Positions 18,685-29,542 of a DNA stretch of 64,000 bases are shown here, piece by piece. Under the pieces are notes generated by a model. It worked only from the letters and a program-made list of their open reading frames with translations. It was not told where the DNA came from and did no database searches. The stretch is from an uncultured Butyricicoccus sp. Its GTDB lineage: Bacteria > Bacillota > Clostridia > Oscillospirales > Butyricicoccaceae. Where the stretch lies: the NCBI GenBank assembly GCA_944384655.1, contig CALWUF010000033.1, positions 1 through 64,000 of the forward strand. The letters run 5' to 3'. The translations under genes were made by a program, and so were the position numbers. Within the stretch, counting starts at the first letter, position 1. Every line of letters begins with the position of its first letter.

Positions 18685-21600
18685 TTGACAACATTGGGAG
18701 ACCTGTTTGAACGATACGATGACCAGGATCATGGAGCATACCTTTCCGGCGGGGAGGTATGCTCTGTTGCGGTCAGCCACGACAAAAAAGCAGTCATCTG
18801 TAAGGTACATTTTGACGAAATTGTGCCGAGAAAGGCGCTGTTTGATATGGAGAAGGGCATCCGTTCTGTATATGGATTTTCTCGGGTCCGCATCGCGCCG
18901 CGTTATGATCTGACAAGCCTGACCGAACCATATATTCAGAGCCTGCGCGAGTATCTCGTGCTGCGCAAGCCATCCGCACAGGGCTATCTGGCAGACAGCC
19001 ATTGGCAGATGACAGAAGATGGTCTTTCTGTTTCCATGTTGTCTACCGGCGCAGAATATTTATCTGTTGACCTGCGCCAGTTGCCGGAGATCATCCGCAC
19101 GGAAACCGGATTGGAATGCCCCGTGACGATGGTACATGCCGATGAGGAGGTTGAACGGCAATTTGATCGGAAGACAGCGGAAAAACGTGCGCAGCGTTTG
19201 AAAAAAGCAGCGGAAGCTGTACCTGTCCAGGATATGCCCAAAAAAGACGACGTGCGCCCGGCAAAGAAGGAAAAGAACCATCGCCCGCGCAAAGCATTTG
19301 CGGTGAAAAAGAATGAAAACGTGCTGTTTGGCAGATTGTTTGACCAGCCGGTTGTATCGATTCAGGATGCAATCGGTTCGGTGGACAGCGCGACCATACG
19401 CGGTGAAGTGTTTTTTGTGGAACAGCGTGAAATCAAAAGCAAAAATACCGGCAGAGATTGGGTTAAGATCGGCTTTGATATCACCGACTGGACAAGCTCC
19501 ATGCGTGTGAGCAAATTTATGGCGAAGGAAGCTGCCGGAGAGTTGGCGGATGTCATCAAAACCGGCATGTATCTGACGGTACAGGGCAAGGTGAGTTATG
19601 ATACGTATGACAAGGAGACCATTCTTGAACCGACGGGCATCGTATTGAGCCAAAAGAAGGAACGCAAGGACACTGCGGAGAAAAAACGTGTCGAACTGCA
19701 TTTGCATACAAATATGTCTACAATGGACGGCATTTCTCCGATGAAAAACCTGATGAAACGCGCAAAATCATGGGGGCATACGGCAATTGCCGTGACAGAC
19801 CACGGTGTTGCACAGGCGTTTCCGGACGCGATGCACGCCATTGAGCGCAATGGCATCGATTTAAAGGTGTTATATGGCGTAGAAGCATATTATGTCGATG
19901 ATTCCGGGGGTGTTTCTGTTGTCAAAGGGACGTATGATGCACCATTGGACGAGACCTTCATTTGTTTTGACACGGAAACGACAGGTCTGAAACCGGAATT
20001 TGAAGAAATCACGGAAATTGCGGCGGTCAAAGTGCGCGGCGGTGACGTGTTGGAAGAATTCCAAACGTATGTCAACCCGCATAAGCCGATCCCCGCAAAC
20101 ATCACAGAATTGACAGGTATTTCGGATGAAACGGTAGCGGATGCACCCGATTTATCCGAAGCATTGCCCGCATTTTTGCGGTTTGCGGGTGATCTGCCGC
20201 TTGTCGCTCACAATGCAGGATTTGACATGGCGTTTGTGAACAAGGGCTGTGAACGATTGGGCATTCAGCGCAGGTTTACATCCATCGATACCGTGGAAAT
20301 GTCCAGAATCCTGTTTCCCGATCTGGCACGTCATCGGTTGGACAATATGGCAAAAGTGCTCAAAGTCGGTCCATTTGACCATCACCGCGCCAGTGAGGAT
20401 GCGGCTGTACTCGGGCGCATTTTTATGAAATTGATCGAAAAGATGCGCACGGAGCTGCACGCGGAAAAAATTTCCGACATCAATCCATTGTTGGCAGGAT
20501 TGAAGGCAAAGACAGGCAGCTTAAAAAATCTGCGCCGGTATCATTTCATTATCCTGGCAAAAAATCAGGTGGGATTGAAAAATCTCTATAAGTTAATTTC
20601 GTATTCGCATTTAAAATATTATAACAAAAAGCCGATCATGCCGCGCAGTGAACTGATCCGCCACCGTGAGGGGCTGATTTTCGGTTCGGCATGCGAAGCG
20701 GGCGAATTGTTTTCTGCGCTCATCCATGGCGCATCGCGTGAAGAATTGCTGCGTATCGCAGAATTTTATGATTATTTGGAGATCCAACCGATTGGGAACA
20801 ACCAGTTTTTGATTGCAAATGGTACAGCGCGTGATGAGGAAGATCTGCGCAATTATAACCGTCAGATCCTATCTCTTGCGGATGAACTGGGTAAGCCATG
20901 TGTCGCTACCGGTGATGTGCACTTCCTTGAACCGGAAGATGAGGCCTTCCGCCGCATCCTCATGGCGGGCATGGGCTTTAAGGACGCCGACAATCAGGCG
21001 CCGTTATATTTCAAGACGACAGATGAAATGCTGGAGGAATTTTCCTATCTCGGGCAGGACCGTGCGATGGAAGTTGTCGTCACCAATACAAATCTGATTG
21101 CGGATTGGTGCGACACGCTGCGTCCCGTTCCACGCGAAAATTATCCGCCTAAGATGGAAAATTCAGCCGAAGAATTGGAACACATGTGTTATGAAAAGGC
21201 AAAACGCATGTACGGCGATCCGCTGCCGGAAAAGGTGCAGGCGCGTCTGGCGCGTGAACTGGGTTCAATCATTGGCAATGGCTATGACGTCATGTATATG
21301 ATCGCACAAAAATTGGTTGCCAAATCGTTGGAAGATGGGTATCTGGTCGGTTCACGCGGTTCCGTCGGCTCTTCACTCGCTGCATTTATGTCGGATATCA
21401 CGGAGGTAAATTCACTTGCACCGCATTATCTGTGCCCCAATTGTCATTATGTTGAGTGGCATGAAAATGAAGGGTATGGCTGCGGTGTGGACTTACCGGA
21501 TAAGAACTGCCCGGATTGTGGTACCCCGTTGCGACGCGAAGGATTTTCCATCCCATTTGAAACATTTCTCGGTTTCAATGGGGACAAAGTGCCGGATATC

Positions 21601-23028
21601 GACCTGAATTTTTCCGGTGAATATCAGCCGAAAATCCATTGGTATACCGGTGAATTGTTTGGGCATGACCATGTATTTCGCGCGGGAACCATTGGTACAG
21701 TCGCAGAAAAGACTGCCTATGGCTATGTAAAAAAGTATATGGATGAGCGCGGTATACAGGCTGGACGTGCAGAAGAAAACCGTTTAACTGCCGGCTGTAC
21801 GGGTATCAAGCGCACCACAGGACAGCATCCGGGCGGCATCGTTGTTGTTCCGAAAGAGGTCGATATCTATGATTTCTGTCCGGTACAGCATCCGGCGGAT
21901 GATCCCAATTCTGATATTATTACGACTCATTTTGAATATCATTCCATCGATGAGAACCTGCTTAAGCTGGATGAGTTGGGACACGACGATCCGACGATCA
22001 TCAAACATCTGGAGGAGTTAACCGGCGTCAATGCGCGTGAAATCCCGCTCAATGATCCGGACGTCATGAGTCTGTTTACTTCAAACAAAGCACTGCACTA
22101 TGTTTCCGATGAGGAAGATCCGATTTTGGGTGATCTCGGCTGTCTTGCTGTGCCGGAGTTCGGTACAAAATTTGTCCGCGGCATGGTGCGTGACACCAAA
22201 CCCACGTCGTTTGACGAATTGTTGTGTATTTCCGGTCTGTCCCATGGCACAGATGTCTGGTTGGGAAATGCACAGACATTGGTCGAACAGGGCGTTCCAT
22301 TGAAGGAATGCATCTGCTGCCGAGATGACATTATGAATTATCTGTTGGGGAAGGGCGTTGAACCCAAGCTGAGTTTCCAGACGATGGAATCTGTGCGAAA
22401 GGGAAAAGGTCTCAAGCCGGAGATGGAAGAAGCCATGAAGGCACAAGACGTGCCGGACTGGTACATCGATTCTTGCAAAAAGATCAAGTACATGTTCCCC
22501 AAAGCACATGCCGTTGCGTATGTTATCATGGCGTTCCGCATTGCGTGGTTTAAGGTACACAAGCCGCTCGCATTTTATTCGGCATATTTCTCCATCCGTG
22601 CGAAAGGATTTGATGCGTCATGCATGATCCGCGGCGACAAAATCTGTATGGAAAAAATCCGTGAATTGCAGCAGAAAATACGGGATAAGACAATTTCTGC
22701 CGCAGAAAATGACATGATGACGACGTTAGAGGTTGTGCATGAATTTTACCGGCGCGGTTTTGAATTCAAACCCATGGATATCTATCAATCGGATGCGACG
22801 ACTTTTCTGGTCACAGAAAACGGGCTGATCCCACCCTTTACATCCATGCCAGGCATTGGCGAGCAGGCGGCGCTCTCCATCGTGGAGGAACGCAAAAACG
22901 GTGAATTCCTCTCTCAGGAAGAAGTGGTTATCCGTTGCCCAAAAGTGTCGAAAGGTGTTGTTGAACTGCTCGGACAGATTGGTGCACTCGCAGACATGCC
23001 CGAAAGCACACAAGTCTCGCTGTTTTAA
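18685..23028 (+). CDS. polC: DNA polymerase III alpha subunit, Gram-positive PolC type
   Basis: 1447 residues. Order: N-terminal domains, OB fold (about 215-325), first part of the PHP domain (HLHTN near 338), inserted DEDD proofreading exonuclease (FDTETTGL near 428), rest of PHP, a cysteine cluster (CPNCH...CPDCG around 915-945) and the polymerase active site PDIDLNF near 970. It is the main replicative polymerase. The start is TTG at 18685, supported by AAAGGAG inside the ispG end. No clear terminator is visible downstream. Confidence 0.97.
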   Translation: MTTLGDLFERYDDQDHGAYLSGGEVCSVAVSHDKKAVICKVHFDEIVPRKALFDMEKGIRSVYGFSRVRIAPRYDLTSLTEPYIQSLREYLVLRKPSAQGYLADSHWQMTEDGLSVSMLSTGAEYLSVDLRQLPEIIRTETGLECPVTMVHADEEVERQFDRKTAEKRAQRLKKAAEAVPVQDMPKKDDVRPAKKEKNHRPRKAFAVKKNENVLFGRLFDQPVVSIQDAIGSVDSATIRGEVFFVEQREIKSKNTGRDWVKIGFDITDWTSSMRVSKFMAKEAAGELADVIKTGMYLTVQGKVSYDTYDKETILEPTGIVLSQKKERKDTAEKKRVELHLHTNMSTMDGISPMKNLMKRAKSWGHTAIAVTDHGVAQAFPDAMHAIERNGIDLKVLYGVEAYYVDDSGGVSVVKGTYDAPLDETFICFDTETTGLKPEFEEITEIAAVKVRGGDVLEEFQTYVNPHKPIPANITELTGISDETVADAPDLSEALPAFLRFAGDLPLVAHNAGFDMAFVNKGCERLGIQRRFTSIDTVEMSRILFPDLARHRLDNMAKVLKVGPFDHHRASEDAAVLGRIFMKLIEKMRTELHAEKISDINPLLAGLKAKTGSLKNLRRYHFIILAKNQVGLKNLYKLISYSHLKYYNKKPIMPRSELIRHREGLIFGSACEAGELFSALIHGASREELLRIAEFYDYLEIQPIGNNQFLIANGTARDEEDLRNYNRQILSLADELGKPCVATGDVHFLEPEDEAFRRILMAGMGFKDADNQAPLYFKTTDEMLEEFSYLGQDRAMEVVVTNTNLIADWCDTLRPVPRENYPPKMENSAEELEHMCYEKAKRMYGDPLPEKVQARLARELGSIIGNGYDVMYMIAQKLVAKSLEDGYLVGSRGSVGSSLAAFMSDITEVNSLAPHYLCPNCHYVEWHENEGYGCGVDLPDKNCPDCGTPLRREGFSIPFETFLGFNGDKVPDIDLNFSGEYQPKIHWYTGELFGHDHVFRAGTIGTVAEKTAYGYVKKYMDERGIQAGRAEENRLTAGCTGIKRTTGQHPGGIVVVPKEVDIYDFCPVQHPADDPNSDIITTHFEYHSIDENLLKLDELGHDDPTIIKHLEELTGVNAREIPLNDPDVMSLFTSNKALHYVSDEEDPILGDLGCLAVPEFGTKFVRGMVRDTKPTSFDELLCISGLSHGTDVWLGNAQTLVEQGVPLKECICCRDDIMNYLLGKGVEPKLSFQTMESVRKGKGLKPEMEEAMKAQDVPDWYIDSCKKIKYMFPKAHAVAYVIMAFRIAWFKVHKPLAFYSAYFSIRAKGFDASCMIRGDKICMEKIRELQQKIRDKTISAAENDMMTTLEVVHEFYRRGFEFKPMDIYQSDATTFLVTENGLIPPFTSMPGIGEQAALSIVEERKNGEFLSQEEVVIRCPKVSKGVVELLGQIGALADMPESTQVSLF

Positions 23029-23128
23029 TGTTTGGATGGTTTGCACAATGTTACGCGTGTGCGATTGGCATGAATTGAACTATCTTTTTGCATTTTTTGT
23101 TTATTTGGCGTAAAATACCAAAGAATGC

Positions 23129-23157
23129 TTGACAGCAAATTGCATAAATGATATTAT
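23129..23157 (+). promoter_or_regulatory. promoter of the his operon
   Basis: A near-consensus promoter: TTGACA (23129-23134), 17 bases, TATTAT (23152-23157), 53 bases before hisZ. Confidence 0.8.
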
Positions 23158-23158
23158 G

Positions 23159-23170
23159 TTAGCGTGCTAA
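23159..23170 (+). promoter_or_regulatory. candidate his operator
   Basis: TTAGC-GT-GCTAA lies immediately after the -10 box, across the expected transcription start. The same core TAGC-NT-GCTA occurs in the promoter of the distant hisB (56848-56857). A TrpR-like histidine repressor (HisR/YerC type) is one candidate binder; that link is inference. Confidence 0.55.
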
Positions 23171-23209
23171 AGTGATAAAATAATAAAAAGTATAGGGGTG
23201 CGAAACACG

Positions 23210-24394
23210 ATGAATCAATATGCGATCTCTACGCCGGAAGGCAGCCGTGACCGGTTGTTTGCAGCGACACGGCTGTTTCGGCAAAATGAGAAAAGAATCC
23301 GCAATCTACTCGAAGCGCGTGGGTATGATGAGATCATTACCCCGTCGTTGGAATATTATGATGTATTTGTACAGGCAGGTTCGTCCATTGGGCAGGAGAA
23401 GATGTATAAGTTGACAGACCGCAATGGTCGCTTGCTTGTGCTGCGCCCGGATAACACAACGCCGATTGCGCGTGTTGTCACCACCAAGTTGAACGACGAT
23501 GTGTTGCCGCTGCGTCTGTATTATGTACAGAAAGTACATCGCGCCAGTTCCTTCCATCGAGGGCATTCCACTGAAGTCATGCAGGCGGGGGCGGAGTTGC
23601 TCGGCGCAAAGGGCATGATGGCGGACTTGGACATTTTGACAGCCGCATTTGAGGCGCTCGCAGCGGTGAAGGGTGAGACATTCCGCATTGAGTTGAGTCA
23701 TGCAGCGATTTATAAAGCGCTCATTGCCTCGTTGGATGTCGACGTGGAGACGGAAGAGATCATCCGTTCGCATATTGAAAACAAATCCTATGCGGCGCTG
23801 GGCGATGTACTTGAGCCGTTTCAGGATCGGGAAGCCTATCAGGCGCTCAAAGCGATGCCCACCCTGTTTGGCGGCGGCGAGGTACTGGAAGAAGTTGCCC
23901 GCTTGACTGACAACAGTGATGTTTTGCGTGCCGTTGAATATTTGCGCGATTTGATTGATGCCATTACGACCGCAGGCTTTGGTGAAAATGTGATGATTGA
24001 CCTCGGCCTGGTACAGGAAATTGATTATTATACCGGCATGATGTTCCGCGGTTATATGGGCGGCGCAGGCGCGCCTGTTCTGGTCGGCGGACGATATGAC
24101 AGCCTGTGTGAAAAGTTTGGCAAGGATATCCCGGCAACTGGATTTGCGATTGATATCGACGCATTGTCCGATTCCGTTGAATTGAAACAGGAACAGACTG
24201 CCGAAGAATTGGTTTTCTGCGGTGCAGGATATCTCAAGCTGGCGTTGGATTATATCCATGTCAGCGGAAAAATGGCAGAGCTTGCGCCGTGCGATACGCT
24301 GGATCAAGCCATGGAAATGGCAAGGAAAAAGGGGTATCGCATATTGGTAACGTTTGATAAAAATGGGATTCAGAAGACGGAGGTGCAGGCATGA
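23210..24394 (+). CDS. hisZ: ATP phosphoribosyltransferase regulatory subunit
   Basis: 394 residues resembling class II histidyl-tRNA synthetase but acting as the regulatory partner of short HisG. LRPDNTTPIARV and DLGLVQEIDYYTGMMFRGY are visible. It senses histidine for feedback inhibition. ATG 23210 is preferred over a GTG at 23198 that overlaps the AGGGG site. It is the first gene of hisZGDCHAFIE, and its TGA overlaps the hisG ATG. Confidence 0.92.
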   Translation: MNQYAISTPEGSRDRLFAATRLFRQNEKRIRNLLEARGYDEIITPSLEYYDVFVQAGSSIGQEKMYKLTDRNGRLLVLRPDNTTPIARVVTTKLNDDVLPLRLYYVQKVHRASSFHRGHSTEVMQAGAELLGAKGMMADLDILTAAFEALAAVKGETFRIELSHAAIYKALIASLDVDVETEEIIRSHIENKSYAALGDVLEPFQDREAYQALKAMPTLFGGGEVLEEVARLTDNSDVLRAVEYLRDLIDAITTAGFGENVMIDLGLVQEIDYYTGMMFRGYMGGAGAPVLVGGRYDSLCEKFGKDIPATGFAIDIDALSDSVELKQEQTAEELVFCGAGYLKLALDYIHVSGKMAELAPCDTLDQAMEMARKKGYRILVTFDKNGIQKTEVQA

Positions 24395-25038
24395 CGCCGG
24401 AAAATACAATCCGTATCGCCCTGACCAAGGGCAGACTGGAAAAGAAAACACTATCTTTGCTGGAGCATTCGGGTTATGATGTCAGCGAATTGCGTTCCGG
24501 CTCTCGCAAGCTGATTTTTACATTGCCGGATTCCAATGTTGAATTGGTCCTCGCCAAGGCGGCGGATGTCATTACGTATGTGGAGCACGGCGTATGTGAT
24601 ATGGGCGTTGTCGGCAAGGACACCATTATGGAAAAAGGCGGCGCTTTTTATGAGACATTGGATCTCGGGTTTGGCAAGTGCCGGTTCTGCCTGTGCGGCA
24701 AGAAGGGCGAGGATTTTTATGCAGGGTATCACACCCGCACAATTGCAAGTAAATATCCCGAAGTGACGCGTGCATTCTTCTCGAAGAAGAACATGGACGT
24801 CAATATCATTAAAATTGAGGGCAGCGTTGAACTTGCCCCGCTGCTCGGTCTCGCAGATGCCATTGTCGATATCGTGGAAACAGGAACCACGCTGAAGGAA
24901 AACGGGCTTGAGCCGTATGAAACGGTTGCGCCGATCAGCGCACGTGTGATCGTGAATCTGGCGAGCATGAAGATGAAAAAACAGCAGATCCAACAGCTTA
25001 CCCAGCAGCTACAGGATGGTCTGGAGGCAGACACATGA
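24391..25038 (+). CDS. hisG: ATP phosphoribosyltransferase, short form
   Basis: 215 residues, the short form that needs HisZ. It condenses ATP and PRPP in the first step of histidine synthesis. ALTKGRLEK at the start and the PRPP-binding DIVETGTTLKENGLEP segment are visible. Both ends overlap neighbours by ATGA, indicating coupled translation. Confidence 0.95.
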   Translation: MTPENTIRIALTKGRLEKKTLSLLEHSGYDVSELRSGSRKLIFTLPDSNVELVLAKAADVITYVEHGVCDMGVVGKDTIMEKGGAFYETLDLGFGKCRFCLCGKKGEDFYAGYHTRTIASKYPEVTRAFFSKKNMDVNIIKIEGSVELAPLLGLADAIVDIVETGTTLKENGLEPYETVAPISARVIVNLASMKMKKQQIQQLTQQLQDGLEADT

Positions 25039-26324
25039 GTTTCTTGAAAGTAATTCGCGCCGACGGTCAGACAGAACAGCGTCAGATTGCGGAGATGAAG
25101 GCGCGTGCAGCGGACACTGCCGCTGATATTGACCGCAAAGTTGCGGCGATTATGGAAGATGTGCGCAAAAACGGCATGGAAGCGGTTGAGCGTTATTCTG
25201 TACAGTTTGACAAAAATAAGCCCTATATCGTTTCGCAGGAACGCATACAGCAGGCGTATGATACATGCCCGCGTGAATTGCGCGACGCATTGGAACTGAG
25301 CGCAAAAAATATTGCAGACTACCATGAAAAAATGATGGTAAAGACATGGGAATATGAGCGCGCACCGGGTGCAAAGCTCGGACAGGTTGTGCGCGGTCTG
25401 TCTCGTGTCGGAATCTATGTGCCGGGTGGCACAGCCGCTTATCCGTCTACCGTGTTGATGAATGCCGTCACGGCGAAGGTTGCGGGCGTCGGACAGATCA
25501 TCATGGTGACGCCGCCAACGGAGAATTTGAGTGACGCTGTACTGGCAGCGGCAAAGATTGCGGGCGTGGATCAGGTCATTGCCTGCGGAGGCGTACAGGC
25601 GGTTGCTGCATTGACCTATGGCGCCGGGTTTATTCCGGCAGTTGATAAAATTGTTGGACCCGGCAATGCGTTTGTTGCGGCGGCAAAAAAACAGGCGTTC
25701 GGCAAGGTGGATATCGATATGATTGCAGGTCCATCGGAAGTTCTGGTCATTGCGGATGAGACCGCAGATCCGGTCTATGTGGCGGCTGACCTGCTGTCAC
25801 AGGCAGAACATGACCGCATGGCTTCTGCCGTCCTGCTGACAGACAGTGAGCAATTGGCAAAGAGGATTTCTGAAGAAATGGATCGCCAGTCGGCGCAGAT
25901 GCCCCGCCGGGATATCATCGAGGAATCGGTCAAAAACTATGGCATTGCATTGGTATTTGACAATCTGGAAGACGCTTGTGTGATGGCGGATGAGGTTGCA
26001 CCGGAGCATCTGGAAATTGTGACGAAAGAACCGCGCGCGTTGCTGCCTAACCTGCACAACGCAGGTGCGATTTTCCTCGGCGCATATTCGCCGGAACCGC
26101 TCGGCGATTATATGGCAGGTCCCTGCCATGTCCTGCCCACATCGGGTACAGCGCGGTTTTTCTCGCCGTTGTCTACAGATACGTTCCTCAAAAAGACCAG
26201 CATCATCGAATATTCAGAGGATGAGCTGCTGAAAGTCGCTGATGGCATCATTGCCATGGCGGAGAGCGAAAAGCTGACGGCACATGCCAATTCTGTCCGC
26301 CGGAGAAAGGAGGCGCGTGCATGA
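25035..26324 (+). CDS. hisD: histidinol dehydrogenase
   Basis: 429 residues; zinc- and NAD-dependent oxidation of histidinol to histidine, the last two steps. [10 protein letters not shown]-type and [12 protein letters not shown] segments, plus the AEHD metal-site motif (SQAEHD), are present. ATGA overlaps occur on both sides. Confidence 0.96.
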   Translation: MSFLKVIRADGQTEQRQIAEMKARAADTAADIDRKVAAIMEDVRKNGMEAVERYSVQFDKNKPYIVSQERIQQAYDTCPRELRDALELSAKNIADYHEKMMVKTWEYERAPGAKLGQVVRGLSRVGIYVPGGTAAYPSTVLMNAVTAKVAGVGQIIMVTPPTENLSDAVLAAAKIAGVDQVIACGGVQAVAALTYGAGFIPAVDKIVGPGNAFVAAAKKQAFGKVDIDMIAGPSEVLVIADETADPVYVAADLLSQAEHDRMASAVLLTDSEQLAKRISEEMDRQSAQMPRRDIIEESVKNYGIALVFDNLEDACVMADEVAPEHLEIVTKEPRALLPNLHNAGAIFLGAYSPEPLGDYMAGPCHVLPTSGTARFFSPLSTDTFLKKTSIIEYSEDELLKVADGIIAMAESEKLTAHANSVRRRKEARA

Positions 26325-27388
26325 TTACATTACCGGAAAAGCTGTCCCGCATGACGCCATATGACCCGTGCGAGGACATCTATCAGATTAAACTGGATGC
26401 AAATGAGAGCTTTTTCTCCTTGCCGGACGACCTGCGCGACGCGATTGCAGCGGGGATTGATACCATTGATTTCAATCGTTATCCCGATCCGTCCGTAGAA
26501 GGTCTGCGCCATCTGGCGGGACGGGAATTCCGCGTAGCTCCGGGCAATATTGTCGTGGGCAATGGCTCAGATGAGCTGATTTCACTGATTATGAACACCT
26601 TTGCGCCGCGTGGCGGCAAAGTTATGGTGTTATCGCCTGACTTCTCCATGTATCAGTTTTATGCGGAGGTTGCAGAGCTGGAAGTTGTCAACATGCTCAA
26701 GGATGATGAATTCATGTTGACGGAACAGAACGTCATTGAACGTGCGCAGACGGAGAAACCCGATATTTTGATTTTCTCCAATCCGTGCAATCCGGGCGGG
26801 CAGGGGTTTACACATGCGGAAACCGTCCGCATCTGCCATGCATTGGAAGATATGCTGGTTGTCGTAGACGAGGCATATATGGATTTCTGGGATCAGAGCA
26901 TTTTGGATGTGTCTACCGCGTTGGAAAATGTGCTCGTCATGAAGACGTTATCCAAGGCATATGGCTGTGCTGCATTGCGCTGTGGGTTTGTCATCGGGTA
27001 TTCTGAATTGATCGATCAGCTCAATAAAACGCGTTCGCCATATAATGTGGGTTCATTGGTACAGATGGCAGCGTCCATTGTGCTGGAGGATACCTCCTGG
27101 CAGAAGGAACAGTGTGCGGCGATTGTCGCACGCAAACAGGAACTGGAACGTTCTTGTACCAAGCTCGCAGAGGAGTACGGTGTATTCACTGTTCTGCCGA
27201 CGCACACCAATTTTGTTGTGTTGCGCACGCCGCAGTGTGGTGAAATTTTTGAAGAGTTGAAAAATCGCAGCATTTGTGTGCGTTGTTTCCCAAACTATCA
27301 GATGTTGCGCATCACAACCGGTAGTGCAGTGGAAAATGCACAATTGCTGGAAGAACTGAAGGATATCTGTGCGGGCATGCAGGGTTGA
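26321..27388 (+). CDS. hisC: histidinol-phosphate aminotransferase
   Basis: 355 residues, PLP-dependent class II-like aminotransferase. The PLP lysine is in TLSKAYGCAALRCGF. LDANES near residue 22 and NPCNPGG are family features. It follows hisD with an ATGA overlap; its end is 31 bases before hisH. Confidence 0.95.
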   Translation: MITLPEKLSRMTPYDPCEDIYQIKLDANESFFSLPDDLRDAIAAGIDTIDFNRYPDPSVEGLRHLAGREFRVAPGNIVVGNGSDELISLIMNTFAPRGGKVMVLSPDFSMYQFYAEVAELEVVNMLKDDEFMLTEQNVIERAQTEKPDILIFSNPCNPGGQGFTHAETVRICHALEDMLVVVDEAYMDFWDQSILDVSTALENVLVMKTLSKAYGCAALRCGFVIGYSELIDQLNKTRSPYNVGSLVQMAASIVLEDTSWQKEQCAAIVARKQELERSCTKLAEEYGVFTVLPTHTNFVVLRTPQCGEIFEELKNRSICVRCFPNYQMLRITTGSAVENAQLLEELKDICAGMQG

Positions 27389-27419
27389 GTGCATCTCGCA
27401 GACAAAGGAGTATCGACGA

Positions 27420-28037
27420 ATGGGCTACATAGGAATTGTAGATTACGGCGCAGGAAATTTGATGAGTGTATCCAAAGCGCTGGATTTCCTTGGGCTGGAA
27501 AATAAAATTGTCACCACGTCAGATCTGATGGATCGGGCGTCCGGCATTATTCTGCCCGGGGTCGGCGCGTTTCCCGATGCGATGCAGGCGTTGGCGGAAT
27601 CCGGTCTGACGCAGTCGCTCATCCATGCGGCAAAGACACGTCCATTTTTGGGCATTTGCCTGGGGGCGCAGATGTTGTTTGAAGAGAGCGATGAGATGCA
27701 TCTGACAAAAGGTCTCGGTCTGTTGCCTGGACGCGTCCAGCGCATTGATACGGATCTCAAGTTGCCGCAAATCGGTTGGAACAGTTTGGAATATCACAAA
27801 AATGATCCGCTGTTGGCAGGTGTGCCGGAAGGCGCTTATGTGTATTTTGTACATACGTTTAAAATGTGTCCGACAGATCACAATGATCTGATTGCGACAT
27901 GTGATTACAATGACAGCGTCACGGCATTGGTCGGACGTGGGCGGCTGTATGGCAGCCAGTTCCATCCGGAAAAGAGCGGTGAGGTCGGTATGACCATCCT
28001 GCGCAATTTCGGAACTATGGTAGGAGGGGCACAATGA
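27420..28037 (+). CDS. hisH: imidazole glycerol phosphate synthase, glutaminase subunit
   Basis: 205 residues, class I glutaminase. The nucleophile is in GICLGAQMLF, and the catalytic His-x-Glu is in SQFHPEKSG. It supplies ammonia to HisF. ATG 27420 has AAAGGAG upstream, so the longer upstream extension of the frame into hisC is not used. It overlaps hisA by ATGA. Confidence 0.95.
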   Translation: MGYIGIVDYGAGNLMSVSKALDFLGLENKIVTTSDLMDRASGIILPGVGAFPDAMQALAESGLTQSLIHAAKTRPFLGICLGAQMLFEESDEMHLTKGLGLLPGRVQRIDTDLKLPQIGWNSLEYHKNDPLLAGVPEGAYVYFVHTFKMCPTDHNDLIATCDYNDSVTALVGRGRLYGSQFHPEKSGEVGMTILRNFGTMVGGAQ

Positions 28038-28753
28038 GAATTTTACCTGCAATCGACCTGCACGATCAGATGTGCGTGCGTCTGGTAAAAGGTGATTATG
28101 CAACTGCGCACAAGGTTGCGGAGGATGCAGTAGATACCGCCAAGTCGTTTCTTGCGGCAGGTGCGGAATTGATTCATATGGTTGACCTGGACGGTGCGAA
28201 GGACGGTACACATCCCAATTATCCGGTTGTGCGCCGTGTCATTGAGGAAACGGGTGCATCCGTCGAGCTGGGCGGCGGCATTCGCTGCATGGATGATGTC
28301 GCACGTGTGCTGGATCTGGGTGTCAAGCGCGTTATCATCGGGTCGGCAGCGGTCAAAAATCCACTGTTTGTCAAACAGGCCTGTGAGATGTATGGGGATA
28401 AAATTGCTGTCGGTATTGACGCACGCGGCGGTACGGTGCGCACAGAGGGCTGGATCAAAGACAGCGGCATGGAGTATATCGAGTTTGCAAAGTTGATGGA
28501 GTCCTATGGCGTAAAGACCATTATTTTCACTGATATCGATAAGGATGGCATGCTATCCGGCCCCAATTTTGCACAGCTTCAGGCATTGCGTGACGCCGTT
28601 TCCTGTGGGATTGTCGCATCAGGCGGCGTTTCCACACTGGAAGATATCGCAAAGCTGCGCGATATGGGTATTGAAGAAGCCATTGCGGGCAAAGCGGTTT
28701 ATACTGGACAGCTCGATGTAAAACAAGCCATTGAAGTAGCAGGGGAGGCGTGA
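28034..28753 (+). CDS. hisA: ProFAR isomerase
   Basis: 239 residues, (beta/alpha)8 barrel. [18 protein letters not shown] at the start and VELGGGIR, then [11 protein letters not shown] with the second phosphate site, are typical. It catalyses the fourth step of histidine synthesis. It precedes hisF by four bases. Confidence 0.95.
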   Translation: MRILPAIDLHDQMCVRLVKGDYATAHKVAEDAVDTAKSFLAAGAELIHMVDLDGAKDGTHPNYPVVRRVIEETGASVELGGGIRCMDDVARVLDLGVKRVIIGSAAVKNPLFVKQACEMYGDKIAVGIDARGGTVRTEGWIKDSGMEYIEFAKLMESYGVKTIIFTDIDKDGMLSGPNFAQLQALRDAVSCGIVASGGVSTLEDIAKLRDMGIEEAIAGKAVYTGQLDVKQAIEVAGEA

Positions 28754-28757
28754 CGAT

Positions 28758-29531
28758 ATGTTGGCGAAACGAATCATTCCCTGTCTGGATGTCAATGATG
28801 GACGCGTTGTCAAAGGCGTCAATTTTGTCAATTTGCGCGATGCAGGCGATCCGGTTGAGCTGGCGAAATTTTATTCCCAGCAAGGCGCGGATGAAGTGGT
28901 TTTTCTGGATATCACTGCAACATATGAAAAGCGCAGTACCATTATTGACGTTGTGCGGCGCACAGCGCAGCAGGTATTTGTCCCGCTGACGGTCGGCGGC
29001 GGCATTCGCACCAGTGACGACTTCAAAGATTTGTTGCGTGCAGGTGCAGACAAAATTTCTGTCAATTCTGCGGCAGTGAAAAACAAACAGTTGATTGCGG
29101 ATGCAGCAAAGAAATTCGGCAGCCAGTGTGTTGTGGTTGCGATCGATGCACGAAGCTGTGACGATTTGGAAAAATGTCCGAGTGGTTATGAAGTTTATGT
29201 CGCGGGCGGACGCAAACCGGTCGGTTTGGACGCCGTTGCATGGGCGAAGGAAGTCTATGAACTGGGCGCCGGTGAGATTTTGCTGACCTCCATGGATAAA
29301 GACGGTACAAAATCCGGCTTCGAGCTGAATCTGACCCGGATGGTTGCCAATTCAGTCGGTATCCCGGTGATTGCTTCGGGCGGTTGTGGTACACTGGAGC
29401 ATTTCTCTGATGTCTTTGAGCAGACCGGTGCAGATGCTGCGCTCGCCGCATCGCTGTTCCATTATGGCGAGCTGACCGTGCCGCAGGTCAAAGAATATCT
29501 GCACGGGAAACATATCCCGGTCAGACTGTGA
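28758..29531 (+). CDS. hisF: imidazole glycerol phosphate synthase, cyclase subunit
   Basis: 257 residues, (beta/alpha)8 barrel homologous to His[20 protein letters not shown] at the start, LTVGGGIRT and [14 protein letters not shown] are signature segments. It joins HisH to make imidazole glycerol phosphate and AICAR. Confidence 0.96.
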   Translation: MLAKRIIPCLDVNDGRVVKGVNFVNLRDAGDPVELAKFYSQQGADEVVFLDITATYEKRSTIIDVVRRTAQQVFVPLTVGGGIRTSDDFKDLLRAGADKISVNSAAVKNKQLIADAAKKFGSQCVVVAIDARSCDDLEKCPSGYEVYVAGGRKPVGLDAVAWAKEVYELGAGEILLTSMDKDGTKSGFELNLTRMVANSVGIPVIASGGCGTLEHFSDVFEQTGADAALAASLFHYGELTVPQVKEYLHGKHIPVRL

Positions 29532-29542
29532 GGAAAGTACAT

